A DNA stretch of 64,000 nucleotides, taken from the NCBI RefSeq assembly GCF_014695395.1, contig NZ_JACJOF010000003.1, positions 84,909-148,908 on the forward strand, given 5' to 3'. The notes beneath the pieces were generated by a model, which was given only the letters and a program-made list of their open reading frames with translations, was not told the origin of the DNA and did no database searches. Shown piece by piece: positions 47,096 through 56,201 of this stretch. Origin of the DNA: Nodosilinea sp. FACHB-131. GTDB lineage: Bacteria; Cyanobacteriota; Cyanobacteriia; Phormidesmidales; Phormidesmidaceae. The position numbers and the translations under genes were made by a program. The number at the start of each line of letters is the position of its first letter. Positions within the stretch are counted from its first letter, which is position 1.

Positions 47096-48514
47096 CTAAG
47101 ACGCCACATCAGCCGGTTCAGGCGCAGCCACCTCCGCGATCGTATCCACCTCACTGCCCTTAAATGCAATCCGCAAAAACGGCGGAGCCAAAAACGTCGT
47201 CGCAATCACCATGATGATAATCGCCGCCTCCAAAGGCTTTGTCAGCACCCCACTGGCCGAGCCGATGCCTGCAAACACTAGCCCTACCTCACCCCGCGGC
47301 ACCATACCAATGCCGATCGCCAGACGGTTCAGCGGCTGCCCAAACGTCGTCCAGCCCGTGATCACCTTGCCCACGATCGCTACCGCCAGCAAAAACACCG
47401 CAATCACCAACCCTTCCCGGTTGGCCGCAACAGCGGGGTTGAGCACACCCAGATCCGCCTTGGCCCCCACCGTCACAAAGAAGATCGGCACCAAAATATC
47501 GGCAATGGGCATGACCTGGCGATCGAGTTCCTTGCGCTTGTCGGTTTCATCGAGCACTAGGCCCGCCGCAAAGGCCCCCAAAATCGCCTCTAGGTGAATC
47601 ACATTGGCGAAAAAGGCCATCAAAAACGCGAAGGTAATCGCCGGAATCACCAGGTTGCCGCGGGTTTGCAGCTTGTCTGCGATCGCCACAAACGAGCTAT
47701 TAAAAAACTTGCCTAAGAAAATTGCCCCCAACAAAAACCCCGTGGCGCTGATGATCAGATACACCACATTCATCACATCCACTTCGCCGGTCTTGGCCAG
47801 ACTAGCTACTACCGCCAGCACGATGATGCCCAGCACATCGTCAATCACCGCCGCCCCGACAATAATCTGTCCCTCCGCCGACTTCAGCTGACCAATCTCC
47901 GACAGCACCTTCGAGGTGATGCCAATGCTGGTCGCCGTCAGCGCCGCCCCGGCAAAAATTGCCGGAATCGTCGGCACATGGAACAGCAGCATTAACCCCG
48001 CCGTGCCCAGGCCAAAGGGAGCAGCCACCCCGACCACTGCCACGATCGCCGCCTGGTAGCCCACCTTTTGTAGTTCTCGCAGGTCAGACTCCAGACCAAT
48101 CTCAAACAGCAGAATGATCACCCCCAGCTCGGCCAGCACCGAGACCACCTCGCTCTGGCTGCGAAACACCTCAGTCACAGCCTCAGGGGTGAGCCCGCCC
48201 AGCCACTGCAACAGCCCCATCAGCTGAGAATCCGCTGCGATCGCCCCACTTTCAGGGAACACAATCAGATGTAAGGCTGACGTACCGACCACCACACCGG
48301 CCACCAGTTCTCCCAGCACCGGAGGCAGGTCTAACAGCTTAGAAATTTCGCCCCCTAGCTTGCTGGCCACGTAAATGACCACCAAGCTGAGCAGTACCCC
48401 GGCCAAGACCATAGAGCCGATCTCGGCTTCTGGGGTCGCCGCCACCAGAGGCGCCATCCATGAAGATCCTGACCAAAGCAGCCAGGGTGCAGAAACAGCA
48501 TGAGACAACAGCAT
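47096..48514 (-). CDS. nhaS3: NhaS3/NapA-type Na+(K+)/H+ antiporter (CPA2 family)
   Basis: The start is the ATG 48514 (MLLSHAVSAPWLL) with a GGGAAG site; the frame begins earlier with a weak TTG. The 472-residue protein has the CPA2 fold: LPPVLGELVAGVVVG, GVIILLFEIGLESDL, the AALTATSIGITSKVL turn and the AVIDDVLGIIVLAVVA helix with the Asp-Asp pair of the ion site. ILVPIFFVTVGAKADL and MVPRGEVGLVFAGIG also belong to the core. This is the NhaS3-like branch, a thylakoid Na+/H+ antiporter in Synechocystis. It lies next to mrp and to bicA sequences. Confidence 0.8.
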   Translation of the reverse strand: MLLSHAVSAPWLLWSGSSWMAPLVAATPEAEIGSMVLAGVLLSLVVIYVASKLGGEISKLLDLPPVLGELVAGVVVGTSALHLIVFPESGAIAADSQLMGLLQWLGGLTPEAVTEVFRSQSEVVSVLAELGVIILLFEIGLESDLRELQKVGYQAAIVAVVGVAAPFGLGTAGLMLLFHVPTIPAIFAGAALTATSIGITSKVLSEIGQLKSAEGQIIVGAAVIDDVLGIIVLAVVASLAKTGEVDVMNVVYLIISATGFLLGAIFLGKFFNSSFVAIADKLQTRGNLVIPAITFAFLMAFFANVIHLEAILGAFAAGLVLDETDKRKELDRQVMPIADILVPIFFVTVGAKADLGVLNPAVAANREGLVIAVFLLAVAIVGKVITGWTTFGQPLNRLAIGIGMVPRGEVGLVFAGIGSASGVLTKPLEAAIIIMVIATTFLAPPFLRIAFKGSEVDTIAEVAAPEPADVAS

Positions 48515-48667
48515 AGATACTTCCCAACCTTGCGTCAAAGACGATTACGACAGATTCAACCGAGTGTGGGTAGGCGGTTCCACCCGTCTAGAGACAGGGC
48601 CTCTGGACATGGTTTAACGGCGTGTTTTAACCGAAAGCGAGAGATGAGTTAAGAGCAAGAAAATTGG

Positions 48668-48823
48668 TCAGTCAATGACCGCTCCGTAGAGGCCTAAGGC
48701 CGCTCCAGCACACGAGACCACCCCAAAGGCCAGGGCCAATGGCAGGGTAATTACCGCAGCGGTAACGCCCCCAAACATGTCTCCGCGCATACAGCGGAAG
48801 TTGATCCGATTTGTGATGCCCAT
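48668..48823 (-). pseudogene. Truncated bicA 5' copy (51 codons)
   Basis: The minus-strand frame from the ATG 48823 reads MGITNRINFRCMRGDMFGGV and continues TAAVITLPLALAFGVVS, then LGLYGAVID, before a stop. It matches the first 51 codons of bicA (41593) except for a dozen changes, including Cys and Met replacements that break conserved positions. The sequence upstream also resembles the bicA upstream region (tctatggaagaac at about 48890). The gene ends after the first membrane part, so it is a broken duplicate, and no functional protein is expected. Confidence 0.8.
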
Positions 48824-49061
48824 CACCAACACTTAATTTCCTTTATTGAGTTAGATAAATGATTAAGAATTTGGCATCGAGAAAAGTCTATGGAAGAACT
48901 GTATCATTTTTGCTTCAGAATCTCATCAAGGGTGTGATTGGTTTTTCTAATAGCACTGACAAGGCAGGGTTAGAGCCTCGTCAGCTATAGATAGAGCCAG
49001 GGAACAGACGGATAACTCATCCACTCCCTGGCTCTATGGCGTATTGAGAATTTGAGCTAGC
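48824..49061. other. Spacer between the bicA remnant and fruA
   Basis: The first part (48824-48930) is degenerate bicA promoter sequence. Downstream of fruA (ending 49062) the bases from about 49000 up (CTATAGATAGAGCCAGGGAACAG and CCACTCCCTGGCTCTATGG) form an inverted repeat, GAGCCAGGGA/TCCCTGGCTC, that would terminate the fru operon on the minus strand. No gene found. Confidence 0.5.
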
Positions 49062-50891
49062 CTAGGCTGCGGCAGCGACCTTTTTACGGGGAAAGAAGTG
49101 TTTGAGCTGCACAGTCGCTAGGGCGGTGACCAGGGTGCCGGCGGCGATCGCCACAATATACAGTCCCACATGCTCCACTGCGTTGGGTATCGCCAGCACA
49201 AAAATGCCGCCGTGGGGAGCCCGCAGAGTGCAGCCAAAGACCATCGATAGCGCCCCCGTCACCGCCGACCCGGCGATGCAGGCGGGCAAAATCCGCAGCG
49301 GATCGTTGGCCGCAAAGGGAATCGCCCCTTCAGTAATAAAGGAGATACCCAGCACCGAAGCCACTTTCCCAGCCTCCTGCTCCGCCTGGTTGAAGTGCTT
49401 TTTAGAGACAAAGGTGGCCAGGGCCAAGCCCAGAGGCGGGGTCATGCCAGCCGCCATCACCGCCGCCATCGGCGCGTAAAGGTTGCTAGCTAGTAGGCCC
49501 ACCGCAAAGGTATAGGCGGCTTTGTTGACCGGACCGCCCATATCGACCGCCATCATTGCGCCGAGAATCAGGCCCAGCAGCAGGGCGTTGGTGCCGGTTA
49601 ACCCTTCCAGGTAGGCGGTCATACCCTCCATAATGAACCGCACCGGACCCCCAAAGACGTAGACCAGCAGCAGCCCCACCACTAGCGTGGCGAGCAGAGG
49701 TATCACTAGCACCGGCTTGAGCCCCTCAAAGTTAGCGGGCAGATTCACCTTATCGCGCACAAACTTGGCGACATAACCGGCCAGAAAACCCGAGAGAATG
49801 CCGCCCAGAAAACCCATCCCCAGGTTGGCGGCCAGCATACCGCCGATCAGGCCAGGGGCAATGCCGGGGCGATCGGCAATGGAAAACGCAATAAAGCCCG
49901 ACAGCACCGGCACAATCAGCGAGAAGGCTGCCCCGCCGCCGATCTGCATCAGCGCGTCGCCAAAGGTGCCCTCTGCAGGGTTAATCCCAAACACAAAGGA
50001 CAGGGCGATGATCAAGCCGCCGGCCACAATCACCGGCAGCATATAGCTCACCCCCGTCAGCAGGTGCTTGTAGGGGCCAGAGCGGCTTTCGGAGCGATCG
50101 GCCTTGGCCCGGTTCACCTCGTCAACGTAGCTGCCCCCGCCTTTGCCCCCGCCAGCCACGGGCGCATCCATCGCCGCAGTCACGACGTCTGCCCCGTTGT
50201 GAATTGCCGCTTTAGTTGAGGTTTCGTACAGACGCTTACCACCAAAGCGCGACAGATCGACGTGGGTATCAGCGGCAATAATCACCGCCTCAGCGCGGGC
50301 GATTTCGTCATCAGTGAGGGCATTTTGCGACCCAACGGAACCCTGGGTTTCGACCTTAATGTCGTGACCCAGCTTAAGGGCTCCCTGTTTCAAGGCTTCA
50401 GCGGCCATAAAGGTGTGGGCGATGCCCGTGGGGCAAGAGGTAATGCCCACAAAGAACTTGCTGGCCGGGGCGGCTACTGGGGTAGCTACGGATCCTGTCT
50501 CAACTCCCCTATCAACGGTGAGCAGTTCCCCTGGCAATGGGTCGTGGGGGTGGGGCGTAGTTCTGATCGCCCCCAGGCTAGGGACTTGCCCCACCAAGGC
50601 CACAGCACTCTGCACTACCATCTCGGTGTTGCGAATCGCTTCGCTGGTGGAGACGGCGTAAACGGGTTTGCCGGCAAAGCGATCGCGCTCCACCGCCCCG
50701 TCGGCCCCCACAATCACCACATCGGCTTGCTGGATGTCGTTGGGGCTGAGGGCTGTGACGACAGCGCCACCCTGGGCCTCGGTCACAATCTCGTGGCCCA
50801 TTGCTTGGGCCGTGCGCTTGAGGGCCTCCGCCGCCATCTGGGTATGGGCCTCGCCAGCGGTGCTAGCAGTAACGGCAACAATTTTTGTCAT
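49062..50891 (-). CDS. fruA: Fructose-type PTS enzyme IIB'BC
   Basis: The 609-residue protein has two EIIB-like domains and an EIIC membrane domain. The first EIIB copy (residues 1-105; VTASTAGEAHTQMAAEAL) lacks the phosphorylated Cys. The second keeps it: Cys153 in ITSCPTGIAHTFMAAEAL. The EIIC part (about 285-605) has GPYKHLLTGVSYMLPVIVAGGL, the sugar-binding AMMAVDMGGPVNKAAYTFA and GAIPFAANDPLRILPA. This B'BC arrangement is that of E. coli FruA, which phosphorylates fructose to fructose 1-phosphate during uptake. It is the last gene of the operon with fruK and the EIIA-HPr-EI gene. Confidence 0.9.
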   Translation of the reverse strand: MTKIVAVTASTAGEAHTQMAAEALKRTAQAMGHEIVTEAQGGAVVTALSPNDIQQADVVIVGADGAVERDRFAGKPVYAVSTSEAIRNTEMVVQSAVALVGQVPSLGAIRTTPHPHDPLPGELLTVDRGVETGSVATPVAAPASKFFVGITSCPTGIAHTFMAAEALKQGALKLGHDIKVETQGSVGSQNALTDDEIARAEAVIIAADTHVDLSRFGGKRLYETSTKAAIHNGADVVTAAMDAPVAGGGKGGGSYVDEVNRAKADRSESRSGPYKHLLTGVSYMLPVIVAGGLIIALSFVFGINPAEGTFGDALMQIGGGAAFSLIVPVLSGFIAFSIADRPGIAPGLIGGMLAANLGMGFLGGILSGFLAGYVAKFVRDKVNLPANFEGLKPVLVIPLLATLVVGLLLVYVFGGPVRFIMEGMTAYLEGLTGTNALLLGLILGAMMAVDMGGPVNKAAYTFAVGLLASNLYAPMAAVMAAGMTPPLGLALATFVSKKHFNQAEQEAGKVASVLGISFITEGAIPFAANDPLRILPACIAGSAVTGALSMVFGCTLRAPHGGIFVLAIPNAVEHVGLYIVAIAAGTLVTALATVQLKHFFPRKKVAAAA

Positions 50892-50942
50892 AGGTTTCCT
50901 ACTGGTCTGTGAATACCTGATTCAAAAGCTTTTTTAAGAGGC

Positions 50943-51073
50943 GTAGGGTGGGCAATGCCCACCTTTTAAGTTCGGCAACAGTTCCTAGTTCAAGTGGGTA
51001 GGACTGTGCTGCTTCTGAGCGAATGGTCGGTAATGCCTTTTGCAAGGTGGGTGGTGGGCAATGCCCACCCTAC
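50943..51073. repeat. MITE-like element with GGTGGGCAATGCCCACC palindromes at both ends
   Basis: GTAGGGTGGGCAATGCCCAC at 50943 and GGTGGGCAATGCCCACCCTA at 51053 are inverted copies of a 21-base sequence that is itself palindromic. They frame a 131-base tract with no gene in the gap between fruA and fruK. This is the form of a small non-autonomous element or a dispersed cyanobacterial palindrome. Confidence 0.55.
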
Positions 51074-51081
51074 CTAGGAGG

Positions 51082-52038
51082 TCACTTCACCTCCCGCACG
51101 GTCACGAGCTGCCGCATGGCCTGAATCTGTTCCATCGGCGGCAGTCGTGGGCCGATCCGGCTCAGCGCCCCCATCGAAAAGGCCGTAGCCATGGTGGCGC
51201 ACTCTCGCAATGATTCCCCCCCCAACAATCCCGCCACCGTACCCGCCACCATGGCGTCGCCAGCACCGACGGTGCTTTTGATCTCAACCGCCGGGGGCTG
51301 AGCGTGAAAGGCTTGGGTGCGATCGATAAACAACGCCCCCTCACCCCCCATCGACACCACTACATAGCGAATGCCGGATTCAATCAATTCGCGGGCAGCC
51401 GCAACGATCGCACTGTGGCTCTCCAAACGGGTGTTCAGCACCTCCTCCAGTTCCACCCGGTTGGGCTTGATTAGGTCGGGCTTGGCAGGCAGGCCAAAGC
51501 GCAGCGCGTCGCCGCTGGTGTCGAGAATCACGGTTTTGCCCTGGGCCTTTAGGGGGCCGATCAGCTCGTCGTAAATGTCGGTGGACAGCCCCGCTGGCAC
51601 GCTGCCCGAGAAGACAAACCAGTCGCAGCTCTCGGCCAAAGCATGGACTGCTTTTCTTAAACCATCGACATCCTGGTGGGTGGGCGACTGGCCAGGGTAG
51701 TTAATGTCGGTGACTTGTCCCTGGGCATCGTCCACAATTTTGATGTTGACGCGGGTTTCGCCGGGCAGATAGACAAAGTGGTCGTCAATACCCTTTTGGT
51801 GAAAAAGTGTTTTGAATAAGGCGTCATTCTCCCAACCCAAAAAGCCACTAACGCTGACCCTATGGCCTGCCTCTGCCAAAAACGAGGCCACGTTCACGCC
51901 TTTGCCGCCGGCATCGTCCTGCTTCCAATCGACCCGGTTCACCGCATCGGCCCGAAAGTTTGGAATCGAGACGGTTTGGTCGATCGCCGGGTTGAGCGTC
52001 ACTGTCGCAATCCGTTGCGCTTTGGGGGGGTGGGTCAT
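51082..52038 (-). CDS. fruK: 1-phosphofructokinase (PfkB family)
   Basis: The 318-residue protein is a PfkB sugar kinase: TLNPAIDQTVSIPNF, AGGKGVNVASFLAEAGH with the GGKGxN signature, and GLSTDIYDELIGPLKAQGKTVILDTSG. The active-site motif STVGAGDAMVAGTVAGLL carries the catalytic Asp. It converts fructose 1-phosphate to fructose 1,6-bisphosphate. Its start overlaps the stop of the EI gene by four bases, which couples it to that gene. Placement between the EI and EIIBC genes leaves little doubt over a tagatose- or other sugar specificity. Confidence 0.9.
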   Translation of the reverse strand: MTHPPKAQRIATVTLNPAIDQTVSIPNFRADAVNRVDWKQDDAGGKGVNVASFLAEAGHRVSVSGFLGWENDALFKTLFHQKGIDDHFVYLPGETRVNIKIVDDAQGQVTDINYPGQSPTHQDVDGLRKAVHALAESCDWFVFSGSVPAGLSTDIYDELIGPLKAQGKTVILDTSGDALRFGLPAKPDLIKPNRVELEEVLNTRLESHSAIVAAARELIESGIRYVVVSMGGEGALFIDRTQAFHAQPPAVEIKSTVGAGDAMVAGTVAGLLGGESLRECATMATAFSMGALSRIGPRLPPMEQIQAMRQLVTVREVK

Positions 52039-54485
52039 AGCGCTCTGACCTCCTCAGCGGTGCGACAGGCGATCGCTTTTTGAGCCAGCCGCTTCATCTG
52101 CTTCATCGAAGCTCCCCGCAGCCGCGCCTTCACTTTCGGGATGCTGGGGATATCCATGCTCAGCTCTTTCACCCCCAGCCCGGCGAGAATCATCGCGCCC
52201 TGAGGTTCTCCGGCTAAACCACCGCAGACACCGACCCACTTACCGGACAGTTTGGCCCCCTGCACGGTCTGATAAATTGCCCGCAGCACGGCAGGATGCA
52301 GGGCATCAGCTTGTTTGGCCAAAGTGGGGTGGCCCCGATCCATCGCCAAAAGGTATTGAGTCAGGTCGTTGGTACCCACCGAGAAGAAGTCGACTTCCTG
52401 GGCAAATTCCGCCGCCATCAGCACGGCGCTGGGCACCTCGACCATCATGCCGATTTCTACGGGTGGCCCATCGATCGCCACCCGCACCGACTCCAGCACC
52501 GTCTTGGCAGCGCGAATATCTTCCAGAGTAGCGATCATGGGGAACATGATGCGGATGTAGCCACCACGAGCCGCCCGCAGAATCGCCCTCAGCTGAGTCT
52601 CAAACAGATCGGTGCGCTCCAGACACAGACGTACACCGCGAATGCCGAGGAAGGGATTTTCTTCGGCGGGCTGGTTGAGGTAGGGCACATGCTTGTCGCC
52701 GCCAATATCCAGCGTGCGCACGATCAGCGGCAGGCCGTTGAGGGCCTGGGTCATCTGGCTGAGGGCAGCATACTGCTCGTCTTCGGTAGGAGCAGAGCTA
52801 CGGTTCAGGAAAAGGAATTCTGTGCGCAGCAGGCCGACCCCTTCCGCCCCGGCATTGACCGCTGGGGCAGCTTCTGTTGGGGCACCGATGTTAGCCACTA
52901 CCTCAATGCGGTGGCCATCGGTGGTGATAGCGGGCTGGAAACGGGTTTGCTGCTCGACATCGCGGAGCTGGGCGCGATCGCCCATCGCCTGTCTTGCCTT
53001 CGCCAGATCCGCCTCAGTTGGGTTGGCGTAGAGCTGACCCTGATCGCCGTCTAGAATGGCCGTTGCTCCCTCCGGCAGATCCAGAATGCCTGTCCCAGCA
53101 CCGGCGATCGCGGGAATGTTGAGCGATCGCGCAATGATCGCCGTGTGCGAGGTCGCCCCACCCGCCGCCGTGCAGAACCCGTGAATTTTGGCTGGATCTA
53201 GCCCCGCTGTATCCGAGGGAGCCAGATCGTCGGCAATCAGAATCACGGGATGATCCGGTAGGCCCGCCCCCGCGTTACCCCCACCCACCAGCCGCGCCAG
53301 CACCCGCTGCCCTACATCGCGCACATCCGCCGCTCGGCCCGACAGGACCGGATCGGCTAGCGCTTCTAATTCCTTCGCTTTGGCCTCGATCACCTGCTGC
53401 CAGGCCCAGGGCGCACTGTGGTTAGGCGGAATCCGGTTCAGCGCCTCCTGCTGTAGCTCTGGATCGGCTAAGAACTCCCGGTGGGCTTGAAAGATCGCGG
53501 CCTTAGCTTTGCCGGAGCGTTCTTTAATGGTGGTGTAGAGGTCGGTTAGATCAATATCGGCCAGGGCGATCGCATCCCTCAGCCGATCCTGCTCTGCGGT
53601 GGGGTCGCTGGCGGTTTCGGCAAACTCTAGTTTGGTATGGCGGAAGCGGTACAGGGGCGCGATCGCCAGCCCAGGGGATGCTGCCACCCCAGACAGAGCA
53701 AGACTTTCCAGGTTCAGCGCCGGCAGTTTCAAAGCCGGACTTGCCGCCGCTTCCTCTTCTTCCTCCAGCCCGTCCTCCACCGCCTGTTGCAGAGCATTGA
53801 GCGCCTGGGTGGCGTCACTGCCCCTAGCCAGCACCCGCACCATGCCATCTCGCTCGACCCCCAGTTTCAGCAGCGACATCAGGCTTTTGCCGTTGGCCAC
53901 CTGGTCGCCGTAGCGCACCCGCACCTCGGCACTAAAAGATTTCGCCAAATCCGCAAACACGGTAGCGGGGCGAGCGTGCAGCCCCGTTGGCGCGTCGATG
54001 GTGACATCGAAAAACTGGTCAAAGCCCTCGGTGTCGAGTCCTTTGCTGCTGGAAGATGACTTGCCGGTGAGGCGATCGCAAATTACCTGCGCGTCCTCCG
54101 TATCTACCAACGCCTGCACAGCGGCAGGATCATCCAGTACGTGGGTCAGGTTGGTGAGAATTTGCAAGTGCTCATCCGATTTCGCCGCAATACCCACTAC
54201 CAGCCGCACCACCTCGCCTGGGTTCCACTCCACCCCGGCGGGAATTTGCAGCACCGCAATGCCCGTTGTCACAATCAAGTCGCGCTGAGCGGGCTGGCCG
54301 TGGGGAATGGCGATGCTGTTGCCCAGGTAGGTGTTGGCCTGGGTCTCCCGTGCCAGCATGCTGTGGATGTAGCCCGGCTGAATGCGACCACTGGCAACCA
54401 GCAGTTCTCCTGCCTGTCGAATTGCGTCTTCTTTGCTGTTGGCGGTGGCCTTAAGCCGCACATCCTCCGGCGTTAGGTTGATCAT
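52035..54485 (-). CDS. PTS fusion: EIIA(Fru)-HPr-enzyme I
   Basis: The 816-residue protein carries EIIA of the fructose/nitrogen type at residues 1-145, with His62 in IAIPHGQ. HPr follows at about 155-240 with His170 in TGLHARPA. Enzyme I spans about 262-816, with His447 in GGATSHTAIIAR, GVGLLRTEFLFLNR and the final GVCGGLAGEP near the Cys. Thus all three phosphoryl-carrier steps are in one chain, as in multiphosphoryl-transfer proteins of the fructose operons of some proteobacteria and others. It is the first gene of the operon and overlaps fruK. It would pass phosphate from PEP to FruA. Confidence 0.9.
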   Translation of the reverse strand: MINLTPEDVRLKATANSKEDAIRQAGELLVASGRIQPGYIHSMLARETQANTYLGNSIAIPHGQPAQRDLIVTTGIAVLQIPAGVEWNPGEVVRLVVGIAAKSDEHLQILTNLTHVLDDPAAVQALVDTEDAQVICDRLTGKSSSSSKGLDTEGFDQFFDVTIDAPTGLHARPATVFADLAKSFSAEVRVRYGDQVANGKSLMSLLKLGVERDGMVRVLARGSDATQALNALQQAVEDGLEEEEEAAASPALKLPALNLESLALSGVAASPGLAIAPLYRFRHTKLEFAETASDPTAEQDRLRDAIALADIDLTDLYTTIKERSGKAKAAIFQAHREFLADPELQQEALNRIPPNHSAPWAWQQVIEAKAKELEALADPVLSGRAADVRDVGQRVLARLVGGGNAGAGLPDHPVILIADDLAPSDTAGLDPAKIHGFCTAAGGATSHTAIIARSLNIPAIAGAGTGILDLPEGATAILDGDQGQLYANPTEADLAKARQAMGDRAQLRDVEQQTRFQPAITTDGHRIEVVANIGAPTEAAPAVNAGAEGVGLLRTEFLFLNRSSAPTEDEQYAALSQMTQALNGLPLIVRTLDIGGDKHVPYLNQPAEENPFLGIRGVRLCLERTDLFETQLRAILRAARGGYIRIMFPMIATLEDIRAAKTVLESVRVAIDGPPVEIGMMVEVPSAVLMAAEFAQEVDFFSVGTNDLTQYLLAMDRGHPTLAKQADALHPAVLRAIYQTVQGAKLSGKWVGVCGGLAGEPQGAMILAGLGVKELSMDIPSIPKVKARLRGASMKQMKRLAQKAIACRTAEEVRAL

Positions 54486-54952
54486 TCAAATCATCTCTCT
54501 ATGGGGGTTATCTATAAAGAAATTCAAGCGGCTAATTGAGCAAGCTTAAAACGCACAAAACCTATCCAGAATCTCGACATTCCGGGTCAGGGATCAATAC
54601 CTGCAAGACGTTTTCTAATGTCTTAATTGTTCAAGACCAAAGGCGACCTGGGAGAGCTTTGTCATATTTCCTTAGACATTGCTTAAAGATTTGTATTGCC
54701 TAAGAGCCAGCCCGTCGAGGTTCACAAAAATCAGCTTCATTGGCCCTATAATTTGGCCACAAACCCTTCCTTGGGAATATGACACCGGCACAAAACAACT
54801 CCCCAACCTGCTACTCTCCTGACAATATTGTATCCCTGCATACAGTATACGTTCGGAGAGAATTTTATAAGTGGGGCTAACTACCGCTGAGGTGAAGTTG
54901 TCTTTATTGAGCTATTTTTCCGCTCCATTCCGCTCTAAATCACGGTCCCACT
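54486..54952. promoter_or_regulatory. Divergent promoter region (467 bases) between the fru operon and the ABC operon
   Basis: Both operons read away from this A+T-rich spacer. TATAAT at 54747-54752 within GGCCCTATAATTTGGCC lies near 54750. GCATACAGTATACG at about 54839-54852 is palindromic at its core. A conserved regulator gene is absent; no FruR-like gene is seen anywhere in the window. The spacer has no reading frame I would support. Confidence 0.45.
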
Positions 54953-56128
54953 ATGCAAGATATTCAGATCGAACCCGTGCTTACCGTTGAGGCGGTGCCT
55001 GAGGAGCTTCAGGCAGACGCTAAGGGTGTTTCCCTGCGGGATGTGACGAAGAAATATGGCTCGTTTGCAGCGGTTCAAAACATCACGCTTGATATTCCAG
55101 CCGGTTCATATACCTGCTTGCTCGGCCCCAGCGGCTGCGGCAAAACTACCACCATGCGCATGATCGCGGGCCACGAAGACATTTCTGAGGGCGACATTTA
55201 TATTGGCGAAACGCGTATCAACGACATTCCTGCTACCCAGCGCAACACCGCCATGATGTTCCAAAATTATGCGCTGTTTCCCCACAAAACCGTGTGGGAT
55301 AACGTCGATTTTGGCCTCAAAATGCGCGGCATGACTAAAGCAGACCGGCACTATCGCGTAGGCGAAATGCTAGAGGTGGTGGGGTTAAGCAGTTTTAGCG
55401 ATCGCAAACCCGCTCAGCTCAGCGGCGGCCAACAACAGCGGGTTGCCCTCGCTCGCGCCCTCGTCACTCGGCCCCAGGTGCTCATGCTCGACGAACCCCT
55501 CAGCGCCCTCGACGAATCGCTGCGAGTCAAAACCCGCGGCGAGTTGCGCAAGCTCCAGCGCCAGTTTGGCATGACCTTTATTCAAGTCACCCACAACCAA
55601 GACGAGGCCTACTCCCTCTCCGACCAAATTGTGGTGATGGATCACGGCCGCGTCGATCAAGTCGGCACCCCCGCTGAGATCTTCTCTAAACCCCTGTCAA
55701 AGTTTGTGGCCCGCTTTACCGGCGACAACAACATTTTCCCAGGTACCGTCACCAGCGCCGTGCAAGACACCAACGGCCAGCTGATTCAGCTCGATATCCC
55801 CGCCCTCGGCACTCTGCTGTGCCTCGGTGACTACGCCCAGGTGGGAACTGAAGCCGCCTGCTGTATTCGCGCTGACCTGATGCAGATCAAATCCCTCGCC
55901 GATGCCGAAACATCGGTCTGCGGCCCGGCCACCAACCGCCTCACCGCTCGCATTACCGCCGTAGAGTTTACGGGCTACGTCACCCGCGTTTCGCTAGTGC
56001 TCGAGCGCAGCGGCGTGGAAGTGTTGTACAAAGCCCGTACCCCCGACTGGCTCACCACCACCTTTGCAGAAGGACAGGTGGTGGTGCTCGACTGGGCCGC
56101 CACCGACTGCGTTTTTCTGCCTCACTAG
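54953..56128 (+). CDS. Spermidine/putrescine-type ABC transporter ATP-binding protein
   Basis: The 391-residue protein has Walker A GPSGCGKTTTMRMIAGHE, the Q-loop FQNYALFPHKTVWDN, the ABC signature LSGGQQQRVALARAL, Walker B VLMLDEPLSALD and the H-loop VTHNQDEAYSL. A C-terminal TOBE-type regulatory domain follows (about 285-391). The first 25 residues are an acidic extension. It belongs to the PotA/CysA-like group. It energises the importer formed with the downstream membrane genes. Confidence 0.85.
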   Translation: MQDIQIEPVLTVEAVPEELQADAKGVSLRDVTKKYGSFAAVQNITLDIPAGSYTCLLGPSGCGKTTTMRMIAGHEDISEGDIYIGETRINDIPATQRNTAMMFQNYALFPHKTVWDNVDFGLKMRGMTKADRHYRVGEMLEVVGLSSFSDRKPAQLSGGQQQRVALARALVTRPQVLMLDEPLSALDESLRVKTRGELRKLQRQFGMTFIQVTHNQDEAYSLSDQIVVMDHGRVDQVGTPAEIFSKPLSKFVARFTGDNNIFPGTVTSAVQDTNGQLIQLDIPALGTLLCLGDYAQVGTEAACCIRADLMQIKSLADAETSVCGPATNRLTARITAVEFTGYVTRVSLVLERSGVEVLYKARTPDWLTTTFAEGQVVVLDWAATDCVFLPH

Positions 56129-56201
56129 TTTTGGGCCGGATGAATACAGCATTCTCCTCCCACCATGTTCTCAACCATTCGTTGTTACTGAATTGCTAAC
56201 C

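Noticed and set aside
48668..48823. Reading the bicA remnant as a real 51-residue membrane protein
   Set aside because: It ends in the first membrane region and has changes at conserved residues, so a broken copy is more likely.
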